From the IMG/VR virus record IMGVR_UViG_3300036791_000368, positions 1 to 52,434 of that record: a stretch of DNA of 52,434 nt, one strand, 5' to 3'. Both the position numbers and the translations under genes were made by a program. The notes under the pieces are model-generated. The model was not told the DNA's origin. It searched no databases and worked only from the letters and a program-made list of their open reading frames with translations. The stretch comes from a virus. How positions within the stretch are numbered: the stretch's first letter is position 1; each line of letters opens with the position of its first letter. Below, one piece after another: positions 46,420 through 52,434 of this stretch.

Positions 46420-46842
46420 TCACACCTCCTTCACTAGGTCTACTACGTTACCCCACTCGTCGAACCTCCAAGAGAGTGACTTGGATGCAGACTGCGCATG
46501 TGCGCGTGCACGCTTCGCATCCCATTCAGCCATTGCCTTAGCAGCTGCAGCCTGAACATCGGGGTGAATCTTACCAGGATGCTTACCTGCTTTTCCTCCG
46601 CCTACCGCCGTCTCGCCACCTACTGGAATTCCCTTCGACCACTTCCGCACAATACCAACGGCTAACTGAATAGCCTCCGAAACGTTCTTAGCTCGACCGG
46701 ACTTTATCATCTCATGTGCTACGTGCTGAATGTAAGCAGGCAACATCATACCCTTAACATGCCAAAGACCAGGCCCTGAAGGCTTACCAAAAGGCTCAGG
46801 AACCGTTGAGGCTGTTGGAGTCTCGACAGTGAGCTCAAGCAT
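46420..46842 (-). CDS. Conserved head-module protein, 140 aa
   Basis: ATG 46842 behind CAGGAGCG, overlapping the portal end by eight bases. GLWHVKGMMLPAYIQHVAHEM, AIQLAVGIVRKWSKG and HPDVQAAAAKAMAEWDAKRA form a domain common between portal and protease genes in actinophages. Basic and helical. Role unknown; a head assembly factor is likely. Confidence 0.78.
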   Translation of the reverse strand: MLELTVETPTASTVPEPFGKPSGPGLWHVKGMMLPAYIQHVAHEMIKSGRAKNVSEAIQLAVGIVRKWSKGIPVGGETAVGGGKAGKHPGKIHPDVQAAAAKAMAEWDAKRARAHAQSASKSLSWRFDEWGNVVDLVKEV

Positions 46843-48307
46843 TTGTCGACGCTCCTGCTTGAGGCTGACCAAGAGTCTGTGGTACGTTGCCTGCCTCCTG
46901 CTGAGCCTGCGCTGCGACTTGTGCACCAACATCTGCTGTCGCTCCGAGGCGCTGCTGTTGGCTCATTGGCTGAAAGTCCTTGAATGACTGCTCAATCACG
47001 TCTGTATTTATACCAAGTTCGTCAGCAACCAACAACGTTAGCTGTTCGACAAACTCAATTGGTACGTTCATCGACTGGGACTGAGCAATCGTCTGTAGCA
47101 GACCGAACGCCGACTGCACGTCCTGCTCTTCAAGAGGTCCGACAGCAAACTGAGGAATCTGAACTGCCTTACCTTTATTCCACCTAACAAGGTCCGTGAT
47201 CAGTCCCTGAGTAACTGTTGTTGATAGTTCTGTACTGTACGCCTTTAGCATCGTCATGAAGAAGGCGATCTGTGACTGCGAAAGACCATATGACCCACGA
47301 GTTCCAGTACCCATTCCGGCCCCCGTGCCCATAGCGCGTCCGGCTAGGTCTGTGAACCCCGCAAGCAATGACAAAGCCGAATCGCTATCTAGATAAGCAA
47401 TGGCTGCCTGGAACTCGTGGGAACCTGCACTGCCAGGTGCTAGAGGAATGATCTCTGTGACCCATTCCTTAGGCAGGCCCGCAACACCTGCATTCTTCAA
47501 GGCAGCGATCGCTTGTGCCGCTTTCTTAGCGGCTGGATCACCATTAGCAAGCACGATTGTGCGTGGTAGCGACATCGTCTCGCAATAGGTGTACCACAAG
47601 AACTTGAGCTTCTCCTTGATCCTGTAGTTATGATACGGGATTTGTAGGTCCGAGATGCCCTTAACTGGATTACGATGCTGTCCGTGTATGTACACAAGAG
47701 CATATGGAAGGGTAATCGACACTTGCAAAGGTTGTCCTAGGACCCACTGCGTGAAGCCCATAAGGTCGCCATTTACCCTTTGACGCAACATCGTACAGGT
47801 CTCTGCAGGCCTAAAGGCGACCTTGTCATACACGACCTGATTCTTTTCGTCCTGCTTAAACACCTTCTCGTGGTACGAACGTCGAAAAGTGAACGCACTC
47901 GTCATCTGAGCAATGACGGTTTCCATCGGTGTTGACATGCCTCCCGACGGTGTATCCTTACGCAATATCTCCTCGACCCACTGTGCTGTCTCATGATCGT
48001 CGTTGCCTTCGCCCGGTACGATATGCCAACCAGCGCCTATGATCGGCATCGACAACACCTGCTCTAGGGATTTTGCCTTGCCATCGTGGTCCAGCATCTC
48101 TTGCAACTGTCCTACGTTGGGCTCCCGGTAATCGTAAACGAGGCCTACGTTCTCCGGGAGCCCTGGTTGGAAAGCGAAGAGGAGATCACCCGCAAGATAG
48201 TCAAAGGTTGTACCCTTTTCCAGGTCCATAACAGGTCTGGCTTCAGGGTCAATAGGAGGTACAGTAGTTGAAGGTGTCGGAGTAACCGGGTTAGGAGGAA
48301 GACTCAC
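46835..48307 (-). CDS. Portal protein (DUF935/Mu gp29-like)
   Basis: 490 aa; GTG 48307 overlaps the terminase stop. SLEQVLSMPIIGAGWHIVPG, FRRSYHEKVFK, QWVLGQPLQVSITLPY and the long alpha-helical crown GAGMGTGTRGSYGLSQSQI correspond to portal proteins of the gp29/DUF935 type. The Gln-rich C-terminus is typical. Forms the DNA gate of the head. Confidence 0.88.
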   Translation of the reverse strand: MSLPPNPVTPTPSTTVPPIDPEARPVMDLEKGTTFDYLAGDLLFAFQPGLPENVGLVYDYREPNVGQLQEMLDHDGKAKSLEQVLSMPIIGAGWHIVPGEGNDDHETAQWVEEILRKDTPSGGMSTPMETVIAQMTSAFTFRRSYHEKVFKQDEKNQVVYDKVAFRPAETCTMLRQRVNGDLMGFTQWVLGQPLQVSITLPYALVYIHGQHRNPVKGISDLQIPYHNYRIKEKLKFLWYTYCETMSLPRTIVLANGDPAAKKAAQAIAALKNAGVAGLPKEWVTEIIPLAPGSAGSHEFQAAIAYLDSDSALSLLAGFTDLAGRAMGTGAGMGTGTRGSYGLSQSQIAFFMTMLKAYSTELSTTVTQGLITDLVRWNKGKAVQIPQFAVGPLEEQDVQSAFGLLQTIAQSQSMNVPIEFVEQLTLLVADELGINTDVIEQSFKDFQPMSQQQRLGATADVGAQVAAQAQQEAGNVPQTLGQPQAGASTNA

Positions 48308-49935
48308 CTATACTCCTCCACATACTCAGACTCGCCACCGTATTCAGTAACATACGCTTCTCCAGAGTCAACGCCGTGGAACCAAAGAGACATGACGACT
48401 GCATCAGCCGTATCGGGCGACCGTCGTAGTCGCTTTTTTGTAGCCTCTTTCGGTTCCACGGCGATTTTCGCCCCCGCACCTATGCGCCAACGAGGCGCGA
48501 TCAGGTCTCCAATCAGCTGATCATCAGGCGGCAGACACAGCCTGGTGGCAGGATTACTTGGGTCAAGCATCTCCCGAAGATTCCACCAGGCTGCGCTGCG
48601 CGTATTGGGGAAAGAAAATTCGCCATGAGCATCCATCATGGAGGTCTTGGCTGCTGAGTTGAACGACAATACCTCCTTGTCTTCCTCTCGCAACCGGTCG
48701 ACAACGCCTGCACCGATACCGATGACGTCGACGATCGCAAGTGTTGAGCCGTAGTTGTCCATTCGTCTGGCCAAACGGAGGGCGGTTGTCTGAGTGTCTT
48801 GCTGTCCAACGCGGTCGACACTGAGCACAACATATCCAACGCGCTCACAGACAGCCGTTTCATCGTCGCCAAAACGAGCAACGTCACACGAGAAAACGCG
48901 GGACCCGAGAAGCTCTTCCACAGGGAGACCGGACTCTTTGAAGGCATACCACCGCTCCACGGCTTGTTGTACCCAAGTCAGAGGAATCACACCATTTGAG
49001 TGCGAATCCTGCGGGAAACATGCTCTTACACGTGATTCCCATAGGGGTGTCGTCTGCCAAGCACCGTCAGAATCACGGTAAACGCCCCAGTCGAGCATAC
49101 GTTCTGCGACCCAAAGTGGAGACAGTAGAAGCTGTGACAGGTCAAACGGGATCTTTTCATGGCTAAAACCGATGTGATTCTCTACCATATACCCGTACAA
49201 ATCGCCTGTTTGGTTAGGAATATTGGAGACAACCTTGACCTCATCCTCGGAAAAGTTCGGGGATAATAGGCCATCTAGCACGACAACATTCCAGCCAGAT
49301 CCCGGTAGACACATGCGTGCGAACTCACTATTGGCATCATCTGGGTTACCGATCGCCAGTACACGCGCATTCTCGTTGGTTGCCAGGGCATCCACTGCCG
49401 TCCAAAGCTGCTCAGGGATCCCAGCAGCTTCATCGACCAAGATCAGAGGATAACGACAGTGGATGCCCTGGAAACCCGCTTCGTCATAGTCGGCTGGCTT
49501 ACGTCCATAGCCTACAAGCTCCTTACCAATCTTCCACTCTGGGATCCGTCCCATGTTAATCTGGCCTTGAAGGCCCAGTTTACGGTGCAACTTCTCAATC
49601 TCCCTCCACAGAACAGCGGAAACCTGCGCACTTGTAGGTGCGGTAGACACAACAAATGCCTCACCTAACTCGTGCTCTTCTATCCACTGACATGCAACAG
49701 CGGCCGCAAGAAACGATTTACCGAGATCGTGTGCCGAGGGAACTACCGTATAGCGGAACTTCCTGATCGTGGCTAGGACACGTTGCTGTCCTAAAGTTAG
49801 GTGAATCTTGCTCTTACGGAACCAAGCTTGAGGCTCCTTGGGTGGTCCGAACCACTCATCTGCGACGGAATGAATGAGCTGATGCGCCTCCGAAGGCCGT
49901 TTTGGTGGAAAGAAGGTCGACATCAGCTCATTCAC
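48304..49935 (-). CDS. Terminase large subunit
   Basis: 543 aa; ATG 49935 (a second ATG at 49923). Walker A region VVPSAHDLGKSF, with the GKS core; Walker B LILVDEAAG; coupling motif AIGNPDD; C-terminal nuclease with CDVARFGDDETA, IVDVIGIGAG and DTADAVVMSLW. All parts of a packaging motor and nuclease are intact. No clear small subunit lies next to it; the 52022 gene is a weak candidate. Confidence 0.95.
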   Translation of the reverse strand: MNELMSTFFPPKRPSEAHQLIHSVADEWFGPPKEPQAWFRKSKIHLTLGQQRVLATIRKFRYTVVPSAHDLGKSFLAAAVACQWIEEHELGEAFVVSTAPTSAQVSAVLWREIEKLHRKLGLQGQINMGRIPEWKIGKELVGYGRKPADYDEAGFQGIHCRYPLILVDEAAGIPEQLWTAVDALATNENARVLAIGNPDDANSEFARMCLPGSGWNVVVLDGLLSPNFSEDEVKVVSNIPNQTGDLYGYMVENHIGFSHEKIPFDLSQLLLSPLWVAERMLDWGVYRDSDGAWQTTPLWESRVRACFPQDSHSNGVIPLTWVQQAVERWYAFKESGLPVEELLGSRVFSCDVARFGDDETAVCERVGYVVLSVDRVGQQDTQTTALRLARRMDNYGSTLAIVDVIGIGAGVVDRLREEDKEVLSFNSAAKTSMMDAHGEFSFPNTRSAAWWNLREMLDPSNPATRLCLPPDDQLIGDLIAPRWRIGAGAKIAVEPKEATKKRLRRSPDTADAVVMSLWFHGVDSGEAYVTEYGGESEYVEEYR

Positions 49936-49942
49936 TCACTCG

Positions 49943-50446
49943 TTAGACCGGCGCCACGTAGTCGGGCGGCTGGAATGGTGGCAGGTTGCCAAACACGAAC
50001 GCCTTGAGCGCTTCCTTCTGCTCGTCGCTCAGTCCCGGCGGCAGTACGATCGGGTGCTCGGGGTACACAGGCCAGTAGATCGGGTGTTCAGGGTGAGCGT
50101 CGTTGTCGGGCGGCGGTACCGGGACGTAAATCGGTGGCATCACCCAGGGTGGCAACTCATTGTCGACCCCTGGTTGGGCACCTGGCAGTGTGTTGTCAAT
50201 GCCGGGCTGGTCACCTGGCAACGTGTTGTCGATCCACTCAGGTGGTACACCGCCCCAGAAGCCTGGTGGACTACCTGGTGGCGGCACCGGAATGTAAATC
50301 GGTGGTGACGGACGTGGATCATTCGGACCCCAAATGCTGAGCGGTGGCTCGATCGGAATGTAGATCGGTGGCATGGGGTGATCGTCTTCGTCAGCCGAAA
50401 CCAACATAGTTCCCTCGACTACAACGTTAACCTTCTTCAGTGGCAT
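49943..50446 (-). CDS. Pro-rich repeat protein, 167 aa
   Basis: ATG 50446 after GGAGCAG. Contains repeated PPIYIPVPPP-type blocks (four) and a triplicated IDNTLPG-x-QPG unit. Low complexity and extended, with a short hydrophobic C-terminal helix. Similar Pro-rich proteins occur near the terminase of actinophages; function unknown, possibly a virion appendage. Confidence 0.7.
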   Translation of the reverse strand: MPLKKVNVVVEGTMLVSADEDDHPMPPIYIPIEPPLSIWGPNDPRPSPPIYIPVPPPGSPPGFWGGVPPEWIDNTLPGDQPGIDNTLPGAQPGVDNELPPWVMPPIYVPVPPPDNDAHPEHPIYWPVYPEHPIVLPPGLSDEQKEALKAFVFGNLPPFQPPDYVAPV

Positions 50447-50486
50447 ACTGCTCCTCTCATCATGTTGCTCTCATTGGTCGGGTTTG

Positions 50487-50675
50487 TCATTCAGATCCAT
50501 GATCCTTCCCGTTTGTGGGAAGAGTAACAAGAATAATTGCCAGTCCGCCTAGAAGGCCGACCGTTCCGAGTAACTCAGTGCTGATCGACTGATTCTGCGT
50601 GAGTACGATGAGCGACAATGTAAGCGTGCCTACTCCCAATAGGATAAGGTAGGCGACGCGGCGCGCCCTGGTCAT
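50487..50675 (-). CDS. Small membrane protein, holin candidate, 62 aa
   Basis: ATG 50675. Two hydrophobic segments (residues 8-25 and 35-53: YLILLGVGTLTLSLIVL, LLGTVGLLGGLAIILV) with a positive N-terminus and charged tail, as in class II holins. A second two-span protein is encoded at 51215-51430, so which of them is the holin is open. One CCCTGTGG copy lies just before its start. Confidence 0.68.
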   Translation of the reverse strand: MTRARRVAYLILLGVGTLTLSLIVLTQNQSISTELLGTVGLLGGLAIILVTLPTNGKDHGSE

Positions 50676-50709
50676 TCATTTTCCACAGGGTGTTGGAGTC
50701 ATAGGTGCC

Positions 50710-51180
50710 TCATGCTGGTAGTGCGAGGGTGAAGGGTAACGTGTTGCCAATCACGTTGTCCCCAGCGTCCAGGACGGATATCGCCGAGCTTGCATCGCCT
50801 GACGTGTCGGTGACACCAGAGGGTATGGCGAACACGATCTGCGTGTCGGTCTGCGTCCAAAAAGCACTACCCGCAAGTACAACCGACCCATCCGGGAGTA
50901 GAATCGACGCTACTCCCATCAAGCCTGTCCCCGTTATCGTGATCAGGTCGCCTGCCCATCCTGACCCTGGTACAACACTCTGCAGATCCGGACCAGTGGA
51001 AGCAATGGTTGACCACGTACCCACGTTGTGAGGCGTGTTTGGGTCCCATCTGAGCCCTGCTTCTCGGTCTTCCCATACTGGACCAGGGCCTGGATCGGGA
51101 GACTGTGTGACTGTGTCCCACGCTTGCATCTCCGGGTCCCATAGGTGTCCCGTCGAGTAGCGGACCCAAACAGGCATCAT
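50710..51180 (-). CDS. Ig-like (IPT/TIG) domain protein, 156 aa
   Basis: ATG 51180 or 51177, with AAAGGCC upstream. The first 60 residues have WDPxxxxWxx-like repeats (Trp-Asp-Pro twice). The second half (GSGWAGDLITITGTGL, VVLAGSAFWTQTDTQIVFAIP, GDASSAISVLDAG) is an IPT/TIG Ig-like fold. Such domains occur in virion surface proteins and adhere to cell glycans. Confidence 0.72.
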   Translation of the reverse strand: MMPVWVRYSTGHLWDPEMQAWDTVTQSPDPGPGPVWEDREAGLRWDPNTPHNVGTWSTIASTGPDLQSVVPGSGWAGDLITITGTGLMGVASILLPDGSVVLAGSAFWTQTDTQIVFAIPSGVTDTSGDASSAISVLDAGDNVIGNTLPFTLALPA

Positions 51181-51214
51181 GAGGCCTTTGATCCACAGGG
51201 GCTAGTTGTTACAG

Positions 51215-51430
51215 TCATAGGTCGATCACTTCCCGCACGAAGAGTCCAACACCGAGAGCGATACTGGCCCACGCCAAGTATGACTCATTCGGGAAGTGAT
51301 CACTGACCAGTACAAGGATCCCTAGTGCAATCCCTGCTAACGCGGCCAGTATGGTAATGAAAATGGCCATACGCCGAGTCTGTGCACTCACCTGGACGGT
51401 CCTAAGCCTCACTTCACTGGTTTCGCTCAC
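51215..51430 (-). CDS. Two-span membrane protein, holin candidate, 71 aa
   Basis: GTG 51430 overlaps the previous stop, with GAAGGAGGTAA upstream. Basic N-terminal stretch (VRLRTVQVSAQTRR), then two membrane spans (IFITILAALAGIALGILVL and YLAWASIALGVGLFV) with a short loop. Holin or antiholin-like. Paired with the protein at 50487. Confidence 0.7.
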   Translation of the reverse strand: MSETSEVRLRTVQVSAQTRRMAIFITILAALAGIALGILVLVSDHFPNESYLAWASIALGVGLFVREVIDL

Positions 51431-51576
51431 GTAGTTACCTCCTTCACTTCCGGAAGGTCGTCGATGTATGGCGGTTGAACCTGCCACTCGAGACTAAGTA
51501 CCTCGAACTGGAGGGGAAACGGTGGGAGCCATGGACTGACAGGAACGGTGCCATCACTCCCGTCACCGCTCGTCAC
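51427..51576 (-). CDS. Small hypothetical protein, 49 aa
   Basis: GTG 51576 overlaps the stop of the first late gene, and its TGA 51427-51429 overlaps the GTG of the next. Pro- and Val-rich, acidic end (DDLPEVKEVTT). Short, but the two GTGA couplings and the ribosome site for its neighbour in its own tail make it a real gene. No family recognised. Confidence 0.68.
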   Translation of the reverse strand: MTSGDGSDGTVPVSPWLPPFPLQFEVLSLEWQVQPPYIDDLPEVKEVTT

Positions 51577-52022
51577 GCCGCCTCATCTTCAGGTGGGTGG
51601 GGCGGTGTGTCTGTAGAGTTGGCGTCAATCACGGCCAACTCAAGGAGCGTCTCCCTAGCTAGTTGACGCACGTCTGCACTGTTCGGGTCGAAGCCGTACC
51701 TGAGGCCTAAAGACCGGACGGTGCTGAATAGTGCCTGCCCAACCATCTTTGTCTGGGCCTGCTGCAACTTTACGTCAGCGTCAAGGCCATTCACCAACGT
51801 TGTCTCGACGATGTAACGCGATGCGTCGAAGCGAATCCGGTCATTCTGACTATAGGCTGCGAGGTGGCAAATACTTTGTGCAGCAATCAACGCGTGCTCT
51901 CGAAGTATACGGGACGTCGCGGCCGCAGCATCGCCACCGTCAAGCTGTGCCTCGAAGACCAGAGAGTCGAGGGCTGCCCGCGGATCCCACTGCTCTTCTG
52001 GTACTCGCACGTCATCGGACAC
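51573..52022 (-). CDS. First late gene, hypothetical (possible small terminase)
   Basis: 149 aa; GTG 52022 with GGGAG upstream. Wholly helical (AATSRILREHALIAAQSICH, KLQQAQTKMVGQALFSTVRS) with an acidic C-terminus. The position at the head of the late operon is where small terminase genes lie, but I see no clear helix-turn-helix. First gene behind the leftward promoter. Confidence 0.7.
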   Translation of the reverse strand: MSDDVRVPEEQWDPRAALDSLVFEAQLDGGDAAAATSRILREHALIAAQSICHLAAYSQNDRIRFDASRYIVETTLVNGLDADVKLQQAQTKMVGQALFSTVRSLGLRYGFDPNSADVRQLARETLLELAVIDANSTDTPPHPPEDEAA

Positions 52023-52051
52023 ACGTAACTCCCATAGATTCCTCTACTTCT

Positions 52052-52080
52052 ATTATATATTAGTCCAATCGGAATATCAA
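52052..52080 (-). promoter_or_regulatory. Leftward promoter of the late block
   Basis: On the - strand: TTGATA (52080-52075), 17 bp, TATAAT (52057-52052), followed by AGAAGTAGAGG, the same downstream words as the rightward family. No AATAGCACC upstream box. It is the only family member facing left and lies 30 bases before the first late gene. Confidence 0.82.
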
Positions 52081-52092
52081 GAGGTTCACTAA

Positions 52093-52235
52093 AAATCCAT
52101 GATGCCAGCTGAAATCATGGATTTATTTTCTATATGCCAGCCGAAATCATGAATCAATTCCGTATGCCGGCGGAATTGATGGATTTATTTTTTCAGATCC
52201 TCTATGCCGGCTGAAAGCATGGATTTATTTTCGGG
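52093..52235. repeat. Four direct repeats with inner dyads
   Basis: Copies begin at 52102, 52134, 52164 and 52204. The consensus is ATGCCRGCNGAAATCATGGA followed by TTTATTTT; spacing 32, 30 and 40. Each CATGGAT end can pair with ATCCATG before the first copy (ATCCATGAT near 52096-52104 with ATCATGGAT near 52115-52123), and AT-rich tails follow. Upstream of the leftward promoter; could be operators, an origin or a terminator array. Confidence 0.78.
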
Positions 52236-52434
52236 GAGCCAGGCCGCGTGAACCCGCCGGTCCCCTCTTTTTGACCCGGGGGTGTAATCTCTTGTAAGTT
52301 GGTGTGTTTTATGAACTTCGTGAACTACATAAACTTCATGAACTACATTAAGTTGATGTATTTAATATTTAACATAAGCTATTAGTTGTCTAAGAGTTGA
52401 TCGTTTTCGCTTGACTTCGATCGATAGAACGTAG
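52236..52434. other. Non-coding right end
   Basis: No gene supported. AACTTCGTGAACTACAT 52314-52330 and AACTTCATGAACTACAT 52332-52348 are tandem near-identical 17-mers at 18-base spacing, with a weaker third version (AAGTTGATGTA) after them. The DNA turns AT-rich towards the end. Together with 1-360 this makes a non-coding region of about 750 bases between the leftward and rightward promoters if the ends join. Confidence 0.6.

Noticed and set aside
1-52434. CRISPR arrays and insertion sequences
   Set aside because: No regularly spaced identical repeats with unique spacers, and no transposase gene. The right-end array has irregular spacing and similar units without spacers.
1-52434. Integrase, attachment site or immunity repressor
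   Set aside because: No tyrosine or serine integrase motif was found; winged-helix-like proteins are too small and too many to call one a repressor.

Overview
The window looks like the complete or near-complete genome of a tailed siphovirus of about 52 kb. It has a long tape measure with a lytic transglycosylase domain, an HK97-type head module and a tail assembly chaperone with a frameshifted extension. The host is most likely an actinobacterium. The clues are an Rpf-like (resuscitation-promoting factor) secreted muralytic protein, an endolysin with cell-wall repeats of the kind seen in actinobacterial secreted enzymes, small actinophage-type zinc-ribbon proteins, and strong AAAGGAGGTGA ribosome sites. 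Base composition is close to 50% GC by eye, low for most actinobacteria, so the genus is left open. I see no integrase and no classical repressor, so a lytic life style is likely.

Layout. Positions 1-360 are non-coding with large overlapping inverted repeats. Positions 443-15145 carry about forty mostly small rightward genes in short operons, each operon opened by a member of one promoter family (TTGATT, 17-18 bp, TATAAT; twelve copies on the + strand). They include three related winged-helix-like proteins, many Cys-rich zinc-ribbon miniproteins, a PolX-like nucleotidyltransferase fused to a SWIM zinc finger, an SNF2-type helicase with an adjacent SWIM protein, a DJ-1/PfpI protein and an ATP-dependent DNA ligase. 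A tRNA-Cys(GCA) follows at 15170-15243. From 15333 to 28389 lies one tightly overlapping rightward operon. It holds a Cas4-like nuclease, an Acb2-type cyclic-nucleotide sponge (anti-CBASS), a Sak4-like ATPase, an SSB-like protein, a primase/helicase, a 7-deazaguanine DNA-modification cassette (queC, queD, queE, folE, a DpdA-like transglycosylase), a MazG-like enzyme, a DUF3310 protein, a uracil-DNA-glycosylase/DNA polymerase I fusion and a RuvC-like resolvase. It is peppered with HNH and LAGLIDADG homing-type genes.

From 52022 down to 28339 all genes are leftward: holin-like and small proteins, terminase, portal, protease/scaffold, capsid, head-tail connectors, tail tube, chaperones, tape measure, distal tail and minor tail proteins, two families of collagen-like tail fibres (three copies each) and the endolysin. 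One copy of the same promoter family faces left at 52052-52080 and probably drives this late block. The two transcription units converge and overlap tail to tail at 28339-28389.

How the parts fit. The early region probably takes over the host and protects the genome. PreQ0 made by FolE/QueD/QueE/QueC would be inserted into DNA by the DpdA-like enzyme against restriction, and Acb2 would mop up CBASS signals. The replication/recombination set (primase-helicase, UDG-PolA, Sak4, SSB, ligase, RuvC, PolX-SWIM) copies and repairs the DNA.

Unexplained structure: the 8-mer CCCTGTGG occurs 28 times on the two strands (about 1.6 expected); overlapping, mutually exclusive hairpins recur in the left arm; iteron-like repeats lie near 1300-1490 and at 52093-52235.
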